Positions 54,181 to 63,453 of a stretch of DNA of 64,000 nt are shown here, piece by piece. The notes under the pieces are model-generated. The model saw nothing but the letters and a program-made list of their open reading frames with translations. It did no database searches and was not told the origin of the DNA. A program made the translations under genes and the position numbers. The DNA is from Paramoeba atlantica (Eukaryota > Discosea). How positions within the stretch are numbered: the first letter of the stretch is position 1; each line of letters starts with the position of its first letter. Where the stretch lies: assembly GCA_977017575.1 (NCBI GenBank), contig CDRNVI010000054.1, positions 620,001 to 684,000 of the forward strand, written 5' to 3'.

Positions 54181-54550
54181 TTATATTATAGGTGCACAAT
54201 GAGCTCTTGTGCTTCTATCAAACATACGTACGTATCAAATGTACGTACCTATCAAATATACGTACGTAATATAAAAAATATCGTAGATACATCGTATTTG
54301 TTTCGTACATAATATAAATCGAATGTCAGAATACAAAATGCAAATATTTTTTGCAATGGGAAAAAACAAAGCGAATGATAAGGAAAGACGGAAAAAAACC
54401 ACGTAAAATGAGAAAACAAAATTTTGAATATTTCACTTACATTATTCGGCCATAAAAGAATCTTTTCAAAACATTCCCAAAAATGATTCCTGAATGCAAT
54501 ACAGGACTACTTCTATAGAAGTTCTACTTAGAAGTTCTACTTCTGTAGAA
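54181..54550. other. ACGTACGT-rich and AT-rich spacer
   Basis: Three imperfect units of ATCAAATATACGTACGT at 54225-54275 and a TTCTATAGAAGTTCTACTT duplication at 54510-54550. No gene. Confidence 0.5.
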
Positions 54551-54871
54551 CTACTCTTCCCCACTGAGGTCGCCATTCGATATTTCATCGTCATCGTCTG
54601 TCTCATCCTCACCCGCCACTTCATTCACATGCTCGGTTAAGTAGCCAAGTTTCTCGCTGTTGCCACGGATAAATATTTGATTAGCGATCACATGAGGTGT
54701 AATTGAAGGTTGTCGTGAATTGAACATGTACGACAATATCGATAACCATGGATCACATTTGGTGACCAGCGGCGGCGTCCATAAGTAATGTCTTGCAGCA
54801 GTAAAAACATTCGGGAAATAGTGACGACTCACACCACCACTCATATTCGTTGGCGTGCGAGCGGATCCCAT
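54551..54871 (-). CDS. Unrecognised acidic-tailed protein, overlapping the HTH gene
   Basis: A 106-residue frame starting 31 bases before the end of the HTH gene (54841-55440), ending in an acidic tail (EDETDDDDEISNGD). I do not recognise a domain. The overlap and strand suggest either a second gene of one element or the frameshifted C-terminal half of the HTH protein: an indel near 54850 would join them into one protein of about 300 residues. The composition is protein-like. Confidence 0.45.
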   Translation of the reverse strand: MGSARTPTNMSGGVSRHYFPNVFTAARHYLWTPPLVTKCDPWLSILSYMFNSRQPSITPHVIANQIFIRGNSEKLGYLTEHVNEVAGEDETDDDDEISNGDLSGEE

Positions 54872-55440
54872 CTGTAGTCCTCATATGCTACATACATGTA
54901 TTCCTTCCACTCCTCCTCGGTAATGCAAAAAATTGGAGGCTCGTTACTATTTTCTGGACGGTACAGAGATCCGGGAAAGAGATTGTTGGCGCGTTCCCAA
55001 GAAATTGGGGGAGTGTTTGATGGTCGAGCGCATTGCACTATCCAACTTGGTCTGAACCACATAACCTCCTTCCAAAATTTCATATTATGGTTCTTTTCCA
55101 GGCGATGCTTGTGATGGTTTAGTGCTTCTAGGAAACCCGGAGGTGCATCTCGAGATGAAGCGTACTCGAAGAGTAGCTCTAATGTCTGAGCAACGTGCTC
55201 TGCCATAGGCTGCCCTATCATATCAGAAAACTTTTTTAGGGCGACACGTTCTAACCCTCCTGTCTCCCGGTGGCGTTTAACCCATCGAGAGACAGTAGCT
55301 TCACTGCATTTCATAAAAGCAGCAGTGTCTGTAATCGAACGTCCCTGGTTTTGTACCTCATGCACGCAAATTATACGTGTTTCATAAGTGATTTGTTGCG
55401 TCGAGAGGGTGCGTCTCTGGCGGCGAAGTGTTTTCGGCAT
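54841..55440 (-). CDS. Helix-turn-helix protein, transposase-associated
   Basis: 199 residues. Residues about 15-62 form a helix-turn-helix (YETRIICVHEVQNQGRSITD, then SEATVSRWVKRHRETGGLER) like the N-terminal domain of Tc1/mariner-type transposases. The rest (WKEVMWFRPSWIVQ, FCITEEEWKEYMYVAYEDYR) is not recognised and shows no DDE triad. The start ATG is at 55440. The Tc1-like element at 55881-56999 lacks such a domain, but its inverted repeats exclude this gene. Possible roles: DNA-binding subunit for an element with C-run ends, or a domesticated protein. The first 97 codons recur at 1-292 with almost no change. Confidence 0.6.
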   Translation of the reverse strand: MPKTLRRQRRTLSTQQITYETRIICVHEVQNQGRSITDTAAFMKCSEATVSRWVKRHRETGGLERVALKKFSDMIGQPMAEHVAQTLELLFEYASSRDAPPGFLEALNHHKHRLEKNHNMKFWKEVMWFRPSWIVQCARPSNTPPISWERANNLFPGSLYRPENSNEPPIFCITEEEWKEYMYVAYEDYRWDPLARQRI

Positions 55441-55732
55441 AAATGATGGGTTAGAAAGAGTTAAATGGTATTTTATTCATAGTTTGATGCGCTAAAATGA
55501 TAAAAAATGATAAATGTCTGATCTTTTGCAGAATTTTCGGGGAAAAGGTTCAGTAAAATAAGCTTATGACGTCACATCAGCTTCAGGGGAGGCAACAATG
55601 GTGCCAGTAGTCTTAAAAATTCGAGATATGTTGAATGCCGAAGAAATTAGGTCAAAAGCTCGCACGGTACAATTTTTTTTGTCCTTTTTTCAAAAACAAA
55701 ATCAGCCCCCCCCTTTATACAACCAAAAGTCA

Positions 55733-55860
55733 GGTTTTTTTTAAATACTATAAATACATGTACTGTCACCCCCCCCTTTATACTTCCAAAAGTACTGAAA
55801 CCGGCGGAAGTATAAAGGGGGGGTGACAGTACATGTATTTATAGTATTTAAAAAAAATTA
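55733..55860. repeat. Long C-run foldback, arms about 55 bases
   Basis: Arms 55733-55787 and 55806-55860 pair almost perfectly around an 18-base loop. Within them is the end sequence TACTGTCACCCCCCC followed by TTTATACTTCC. At 588-648 the same hairpin has lost the outer left arm. Confidence 0.88.
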
Positions 55861-55880
55861 TAGTACTATGTAGTACTATA

Positions 55881-56999
55881 CATGGGGGGCCATGAAAACT
55901 GACAAGGTCCGCATTTTAGCATCCTGAGGCAGTTTGAGCTGATTTTTGTTGCAAACGAGAGATCTCGTTCTGAATATCGTGTCTACGCTATTTAAAATAC
56001 AAAAACGTTCACCGGAAAACATTTCCAATGAGTTACAAAAGTGAAATTTTAAAGATTTTGCAAATTGAAAAACGGGTCTAAAATTCGTAATTTTTAGTAC
56101 CACGGCCCAAAAAGTACCCAGAAAGTAGGTCTTAATAGCCAGTATTCCCACCTTCACGCTCACGTAGTATAGCGAGGCGCGTGGGAAGACTCTTTAGCGT
56201 GTTCACATACGCCTCGTGACATTCGTTCAACAAATATTCCTTGGCCTTTGGAATAGCAGCTTGTAATTCTTTTCGATTATGTGGACGAAGATGGCTGTGG
56301 ATGTATTTATCCATCATGCTCCACAAATTCTCAATCAAATTGAGATCAGGAGATTTCGAAGGCCAATCAATAATTTTGATGTTTTCCAACTTACCTATTC
56401 TCCTGGCTTCCCCATGCCCTGGCGCGTTGTCAAGGACAACTGTAGCCCCGGGGCGGCGATGCATCCAGTTGAAAAACCCATTTCGTTTTTTCATTGCATT
56501 CAAAAAGACCTCATTTGTAACAGTTTCATTTTGTGCGAACTCATGGAAACACGCATCAGGCACTTCCCAACGGAGACTGGTGGCCATGAATACATGAACT
56601 CCTTTCCCCCCATACCACCTATCTATTCGTACTGGTGTTTCCTTGGGGGGGTCAGTCATTTTTGCAAGGTACGTAATTTTTTTACCGGGTGATCCGCATC
56701 GAAAGATTTTTTCGTCGCACCACACAATACGAGACATCTGATATGGGCTGAATCCCTCAAAGTAATCAGCAAGTTGTAGTCTAGCAGCCTTGTGCTCACC
56801 TGTTAAAAAAAGGCTTGTGTGACATCGTCTTAATGACGTATCCCATCCTTTTCAAACTCTAACTTTTATTACCAGAAACGGGCTCCAAATAGCGTAGACA
56901 CGATACTCAGAACGAGATCTCTCGTTTGCAATAAAAATCAGCTTAAAAGGCCTCAGGACGCCAAAATGCGGACCTTGTCAGTTTTCGTGCCGCCCCCCG
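55881..56999 (-). mobile_element. Tc1/mariner-like DNA transposon, copy 2
   Basis: Complete inverted repeats of about 110 bp and TA at each side (55879-55880; 57000-57001). Length 1,119 bp. The transposase frame is unbroken, but its N-terminal domain appears to be absent. 1,116-bp sister at 698-1813. Confidence 0.87.
56132..56737 (-). CDS. Tc1/mariner-like transposase catalytic domain (DD32E)
   Basis: 201 residues. Asp8 in WCDEKIF, Asp103 in VVLDNAPGHG and Glu136 in SPDLNLIENLW form the catalytic triad. 32 residues lie between Asp103 and Glu136, not the 34 usual for Tc1. The frame can be extended upstream without an ATG to about 56866 with typical residues (HKAARLQLADYFEGF), so the true start may be a lost or non-ATG codon, or the protein is a 5' truncation. 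The helix-turn-helix domain is lacking, so self-sufficient transposition is doubtful. Confidence 0.8.
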   Translation of the reverse strand: MSRIVWCDEKIFRCGSPGKKITYLAKMTDPPKETPVRIDRWYGGKGVHVFMATSLRWEVPDACFHEFAQNETVTNEVFLNAMKKRNGFFNWMHRRPGATVVLDNAPGHGEARRIGKLENIKIIDWPSKSPDLNLIENLWSMMDKYIHSHLRPHNRKELQAAIPKAKEYLLNECHEAYVNTLKSLPTRLAILREREGGNTGY

Positions 57000-57002
57000 T
57001 AC

Positions 57003-58748
57003 GGGCTACGGTTCACTACGGGTAAACCGCAGCATCATAGTACTATAAATCTATAAAAATCTATAACAGAAAAAAGTGATCAAAAACGTTTTGATGCTCT
57101 CTTTTAGCACCAAAGACACCATGTACAAAGTCAATTTATGACAGGCTTAATCAAGTTTTTTATGTTTCGCGGCAGAAAACTTAGTTTTCAGTTTTTTGCT
57201 TGTGCTTCTTCCGCCACGGGAGAAAAAAGAAGTTACAAGGACTCTCTTTTGAAGGAGAAACGTGTCCAAACCCGACGAAAATCAATCAAAAAAAATTATA
57301 TTTTTATACATAGTAATTGAAAAATTATAATACTATATAGTACTATAATTATAGATTTTGTAGATTTTCAGACCCCTGAAAAATACCTAAAAAAGAATCT
57401 TTAAAGTGCATTAAATTCAGTAACTCAAATTTTCAGGAATCAATCTTCAGGAATTAAAGTTCTGCTGGATTCAACGAGGATACACCCCCTTTTCCTTGAC
57501 GGAAAATAAGCCGGCAAGAAAAATAGTCACTGTTTGCTTTTCGTTCGTACGAACGACTTTGACTCAAATCACGCCCACTGGCGCTAACGTTTTCCCCTTC
57601 AGTTCGCCGTCGACGCTAACGCTAGTCTCATGACAAAACTTTTATCTCCGAAAATAACAGAGCTGTACTGACGAACATCGTGCTGCGAGTACAAATGATG
57701 CGACTGTCGTCTTATACGTTGACCAATATCTGATGGTGTGATAGCTTGAGTCCATCAAAACACGTAACGATAGTGCTTATACGCTCTTTCTTTTGCTTTT
57801 TCACCCAGTCCTTCCCGAAATGCCCCATGATGACTCATCAACTGGAGCACCCTATCTCGAGCGATAGGGATATGATCATTCAACAGACCGAGAAGGGTTT
57901 CATGAACCTTTGCCATAAAATCTTGTCGCGAGCTATTGAAGGCTCGCTCAAGCTTCCGGTCGCGACCTCCACGATTCATTCTTGATTGATAATCTTTTTC
58001 TCCGACTCGCTTTATTTTCCGTATGGTCTCCTCGGCAATATTATGACTTCGCAAGTTTTGATACGGAAGACGAAGAACGACACACGCACAACTTGTCTTG
58101 CACCGACAAGTGTTTTCTGCGGTATATTGATGGAGGAACAAAGGGAGGGAGAGAGGGACGTGCTGAAAGAGAATTTTGGGGAAGAGAGATACCAGGTTCT
58201 TGTCCGGAAACAAAAGGTCCGACCACATGTGATACACGAGCCACTGGAGTTCGCGAAATGATCCAGTTGCTTAACGGTCCACGCGGCACCAGATCCTCCC
58301 GAAAATTCATAGGACAATAATTTTCAGGAGAAGTTTTCTATAGTTCCTAAACAAGGTCTTGCAGCTTTTTTATACACTATTTTACACTCGGATAGCTATG
58401 CACCGGAAAACAGCCGCTGCTTCTTTCATCGGCGGATTTCATAAAAAAATGCCCCCCCCCCCTAAACAAATCTTTGGCCTTTTAGACAAAATAGCCCTAT
58501 CAAAGGGGGGGCGGGCACACGTAGCCCTATTAAATAGGGCCGTTTCTGTAATTGCATGCTCTGACTTTTTTATGTGACAGATCCCCCCCTAGTTATACAG
58601 GGGGTATGTATGTATGTAGGTCACACCCCTATCTAGTTATATGTCTCTTTTCCACGAAACGTAGTGACTGATAACTACGGGGGGGTACAGTACATTCATA
58701 GAATTATTTTTTATTTTTTAAAAAACAATAATTTACATTCTAACTTTA
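57003..58748. repeat. Cassette 5' flank: flank block, DDE remnant and foldbacks
   Basis: Flank block 57003-57475, then the minus-strand DDE-transposase remnant 57475-58320. The latter contains a 160-residue frame at 57755-58237 (VGEKDYQSRMNRGGRDRKLE) that I cannot assign. Then come the GCCCTATTAAATAGGGC palindrome and a CCCCCCTAGTTATAC foldback ending GGGGGGGTACAGTA near 58695. Confidence 0.5.
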
Positions 58749-58749
58749 C

Positions 58750-59649
58750 ATGCTACACTTAACGCTACAAATGATCGTGCGGTTCATAATATGTTCGGAT
58801 ATTCAGGAGCCATCGACTAAACGTCGTAAAGTCGAAACTTCAGTATCTTCGAACATCCATTCCGATGAACAAATTACAAATACGAGATCGCGTATTGCCA
58901 AAGTGAGCGCTGCGAATTTACCTCAGGAGTATCTACTCGTTCGTCTCCTCGCGGAAGTCCACAACTTGGACGAATCGTGGAGTCTTCACACGCCAGCATG
59001 CGAGTGGGAAGGTGTGAGTTGTAACGAGCGGGAAGAAGTCAGCCACGTGAGATGGACCCAACGAGATTTGTCAGGTACTATGAACTTGATTTATCTCCCA
59101 CATAGTTTGTACGATTTTGATGTGTGTCAGAACGCTCTAGAAGGGACAGCACCGCTCACGCGCTTGCCTTCGGAACTGCGATCACTAACTCTGTACGAAA
59201 ATCGGTTTGCAGGCGAGTTGGACCTGATTTTTCTTCCGCTCTGTTTCGAAGATTTGACTTTGAATGACAACAGATTCAATGGAACTGTGTGTTTGACGAG
59301 TCTGCCGGTCAATATGCGAAATGTGAACCTTAGCGAAAATCGTCTTACCGGGCCACTTGATTTGACTTTGCTTCCGCCTAACATATGTCAAGTATATCTC
59401 TCTGGAAATCAGTTGTCCGGCGAACTCGATCTCCGACAACTTCCTTCGGGGATTTGGCACCTTGATTTGTCGCGCAATATGTTTTCTGGTGATGTCAACT
59501 TGGCGGAGCTTCCATCTTCATTGCTGACTTTCAATTTATCAGATAATGTGAACTTGCGTAGCAATATAACAAGATCGCCCTTTCCTGAGCATGTGCAAGA
59601 GTACGGTTTGTGCGTATATAACACACAGATAAGGCTCGAGAATCATTGA
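58750..59649 (+). CDS. Leucine-rich repeat protein, intact
   Basis: 299 residues, one more than its relatives because of a codon near position 11. KRRKV cluster, cap with C-x6-C, six LRR units, end IRLENH. Compared with 25063-25959, substitutions again cluster in repeats, such as NIR to NIC, GIRH to GIWH and SLRG to SLLT. Its 3' end matches the isolated tail at 42725-42808. Full cassette context is kept on both sides: DDE remnant and foldback upstream, purine-rich flank and recombinase tail downstream. Confidence 0.88.
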   Translation: MLHLTLQMIVRFIICSDIQEPSTKRRKVETSVSSNIHSDEQITNTRSRIAKVSAANLPQEYLLVRLLAEVHNLDESWSLHTPACEWEGVSCNEREEVSHVRWTQRDLSGTMNLIYLPHSLYDFDVCQNALEGTAPLTRLPSELRSLTLYENRFAGELDLIFLPLCFEDLTLNDNRFNGTVCLTSLPVNMRNVNLSENRLTGPLDLTLLPPNICQVYLSGNQLSGELDLRQLPSGIWHLDLSRNMFSGDVNLAELPSSLLTFNLSDNVNLRSNITRSPFPEHVQEYGLCVYNTQIRLENH

Positions 59650-60109
59650 ATCAAATAGAATGATAAAGAATTTAAAGAGAATAAAGAGAATTCAAAGAGA
59701 ATAAAGAGAAAGATGGAGAGAAAATGGGGGGATTAGGGGGATCTTCAATTATTCAATAAATTCTATTGTTTTGGAAACTTTTATAAACTTTTTTATCTCA
59801 AAAAAGTGTACGACGTGACATACCCCCTTGATTAATTGCTGTCGCTCAACCCCTTTGTAATGTGCATAACAGAGAACACATCTAAAATGTGTATGACAGA
59901 CTAAACGCAATGTCTGAGAACTGTGATTTAGTATAATTTGTCTTAAAAAAAAGAGTTGTTTACTTTTGATTTCTTAACTCCTATGGCTTCTTAACTCCGC
60001 AGTTTCCAGTCCCAAGCCTGGGGCAGGTCTCTCAAAGGCCGGGGTAGGAGGGGGAAGCGATCATTCGATCGAGTTGTACACCTTGAATTGGATGTCTCGG
60101 TCTTCCCGA

Positions 60110-60460
60110 TGACATTCGAACCGTATAGGGCTGGACTTGGCATGCTGCAGGGCAGTTAGACATGGTGAAGTACCGCAACACTCTCATGTTGCCACTGGTT
60201 AATTGAACAGTTGGACCCCCTTGGTTCCCGCTGGTAGGATGTGACATTGGATGTCACATGCTGGTTAGTTACGGAGAGTTGGACTCCCTTGGTTGGCGCT
60301 GGTACGCTGTGACATTGGATTGTTCTGACGAGTGAGAGCGCCATCGTCCCATTAATTGCCTCTCTGAAATAGGAACGCCACGGACTCGAAGCTCAGTGAC
60401 CTTCCCATGCTGCAATGAATGCATAGTCCATGTTCGAGTGTTATCAGAATATTCTAACAT
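60110..60460 (-). pseudogene. Tyrosine recombinase C-terminal fragment, catalytic Arg changed
   Basis: The minus-strand frame 60269-60460 matches 43399-43590 except that HSLRHG reads HSLQHG, removing the Arg of the H-x-x-R box. Further tyrosine-segment copies (VTSYQREPRGSN) follow in tandem to 60150. Confidence 0.7.
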
Positions 60461-61649
60461 AAAAATTTATTTTCGAAATTACAATTTTCATATTTTAAAA
60501 ACTTCACACAATACAAGCAACTGCTCACAAAAATCACAAAGATATGAATCCGAATACTGGATAAAGAAAGATGCAAATACTGGATTTGGCAAAGATTTTA
60601 ATGAATAGGTTAAGGAGATACCCAACATCGGGGTACAAAGATCTCAGCAGCCAGTCCAATAGACCACCCAATAGACTAATCCTAAACATTATCCTAAACT
60701 GTGTATAAACACACTCACAACAATTGCAGGCAACTGATCACAATGATCGCAAAAAAAATTTCAAAGGATCCTGAGAAAGGGATTCAAAAGAAACGAACAT
60801 AAGTCACTAGGATCGTGAACTGATCCCAAAGATAGAAAACAGCTCATCAAAAAGAACACAAAGAGGGACCATTCTTTAAGAATGGGTCGCAAAGACCCCC
60901 CCAAAAAAAGCAAGAAAGAAGTTCAAAGTAGCCCAACAATAAAGTCTTAAACCTTAAAGCACAAATGCCTTAAAGTTTAAGGTATTTAAGTTGTTTAAGT
61001 CTTAAACAGCTGACCAAAAAGACCCCCCCCAAGAAAGAATCCAAACTATGAGGTACAACCAACTTAAGCAACTCAACTTAAAAAACTGATCTTAAGCAAC
61101 TCAAAGATTGAACAACTGACCACAAAGGTCACCAGAAACATAATAGTAAAACATAATAATAAAAAAGATCACAATGGTCCCAAAAAATGGATTCCGAAGA
61201 ACTAAAACAAGTTCGAAATATCTTAAACAATTGATAAGGTAACAACATCCGATCACAAAGATCTTGAAGAATGTATCCGAATGACTCCATTGTGCGATAC
61301 AACGTCTTAACAAACGGATCCCAAATAAATACAATCGCCTGGCCAAGGTCACAAGACACATGGACCCCAAAAATATTGAAGCATGGATCTCAAATACTCC
61401 AGATAAATATTGGCAAATAATTAAAGCTTGAAGGAAAATGAATCAAAAACAAAAATCACAAACGACCGATAACAAAGATACATAAGGAGTAATTACAAAT
61501 ATACGAAAAACAATCGATCAAAACGATAAAGCAAACTATCACAAAAATTACAAAAAAAAACAGGATTGATAACAAGAGTATCCAAGTAACGAATCGCTAA
61601 CTGGGCCACAGGGGATAAAACAAAAACACCCATGTCGCCTCCCCCGTCC
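60461..61649. repeat. A-rich spacer, paralogue of 43591-45080
   Basis: Same GATCACAAAGATC-type sequence with one, not four, copies of the 98-bp unit. No gene. Confidence 0.65.
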
Positions 61650-62940
61650 TGAATATTTGTCAATGTACCCCGGCATTGAACGACCTCCAACACCTCGCCC
61701 ACCATTGCAGCTCACGGAGCATGAAATAGGAGCCGCAATGAAAAGTTTCCATCGAGGCTCATTGGGGGGTATGATGGGGTTACGCCCGGAGCAGATACTG
61801 GAAGCTTTTTACGCGAACGTCGACTCGTCCATCAACCCACTCACTTCTCTCACTAAATAAGTCAATCACCTCCTGGCAGGGAAGGCCCCCCTCGAATCTC
61901 AAAATTACTTCGCCGGCGCCCGCCTCTGCGCCCTACAGAAAGGAGAGCATGACGTCCGCCCAATCGCCGTCGAGGAAACCCTCCGTCGCTTAGCCTGCAA
62001 AGGGGCTTGCGCAGCGCTAAAATCACAAGCACAAGCCATCTCTCACGGGACGCAATATGGTGTTGCTGTCCCCGCTGGAGCGGAACGGATGATACATCGT
62101 TGTCGACAAACGGTCTCTGCTCACATAGACGATCCGGAATTTGTTTTTTGCAAAGTCGATCTAGCTAACGCGTTCAACAACGTAGCTCTTCACCCCGCCT
62201 CGGCACATAACGCTACTCTGTTCCAGGACATCCCCGGGAACAGGATAAACCTAGACGGCGAATTCGATATCTTGGGAAGCCCTGTTGGATCGACCGATCA
62301 TTGCACAAACTTTCTCTACACAAAAGCTTTACTCCCCGCACAAGCCACACTTCAGGCAATAAAGAAAGTCGAAGACCCCCAAGTGGCGGTGACACTGATT
62401 CGGCAATGCTCAGGTTTTTGCCAACTAGTTTTTTCTATGCGCACGACGCCCCCTCAGGTAATATCGAACCTTTGCAAAAACCTCGATGATGCAGGACTAC
62501 AAGCATTAGAGGGGGTCATCGGCTCGCTTAACTCCTCGGCACGCTCCCAGGCTCGGCGTAACAAAAGGCACGGCGGTTTCAGTCTGCGATCCTCGTTCAC
62601 CCACGCTGCCGCGGCGTATGTGTCTTCCGTTGCATTCGCAGCATTTTGCGATAGGTGGGACGCAGAAGACGCTGCCGGTTTTCCCGAGGCAGCGCGCCAT
62701 GTCAACGAGCTCATCGATACACCCCTCATAAACGAACGCACAGGGCGTTACTTGCAGGACGCTATTCCCACGGCTCCCGGTCGCACTCCCACTGCTCCGA
62801 CTCTTCCGGTCGATCTGACACTCCCTGATCCGACGCGTCCTGAGGTAAAACCGCGGATCCCTAGGCAGCAAGCCAAACATCGAAAGTCTACAACTTACCA
62901 TGAGTACTCATCGAAGGTCCCCCCTAGCCGTGCGTTTTAG
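61650..62940 (+). pseudogene. LINE pseudogene with RT active site deleted, copy 2
   Basis: Paralogue of 45090-46470. A TAA at 61858-61860 (TTA in the other copy) ends the first frame. The frame then runs open from 62089 to 62940 (283 residues) through MIHRCRQTV, KVDLANAFNNVA, LHPASAHNATLF, IRQCSGFCQLVFSMRTT and RWDAEDAAGFPEAARHVNEL. It lacks GDPLG and YLDD exactly as the other copy does. The end (VPPSRAF) runs into the TCATCGAAGGTCCCCCCTAG motif also seen at 5350. Confidence 0.8.
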
Positions 62941-63453
62941 GCGTATTAAATTTATTTATTAACAGATAAATTAATATAAATTAAAGATCTCAAAACGAAA
63001 ATATGGTATCATAACCCTACCATGACCCCTAATGCAAAAAATAAGGCGGGGTGCCTTATTGGTGGCCAGGGGTTTTTAGGGGTATTTTTATTCATTTATC
63101 CTTTAATTAATGCTTTGTCGGTAATGAATGGTAGAATTCTTTTTGAATTGATGCGCAAAAGAATTGAAGAGCCTCTGCACAAGTAAAAAAAATAGTACTC
63201 CTCCTAAAAGGAGATCGCAAGGTATATACGTATGACAGAAAAGGTTTCCTGCGTCATGCACTACAAGCCATTTATGTGGCTGTACAAAAAGGCAACGCCG
63301 CTATACTATCCTCCGCGGTGAAAGAGTGGAGGAAGGCGGGTGTCCGCTAATGATGCATGTAAGAATGACATTGCAACATAGTCGACAGGCATTGCCGGAA
63401 ACAAATAATAGTATTTTTTAAATACCCTTAATATTTTATCTAACTTACGTGTA
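62941..63453. other. Intergenic, with a small hairpin
   Basis: AT-rich leader region of the last LRR gene. AATAAGGC/GCCTTATT hairpin at about 63040-63061. Otherwise nothing recognised. Confidence 0.4.
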
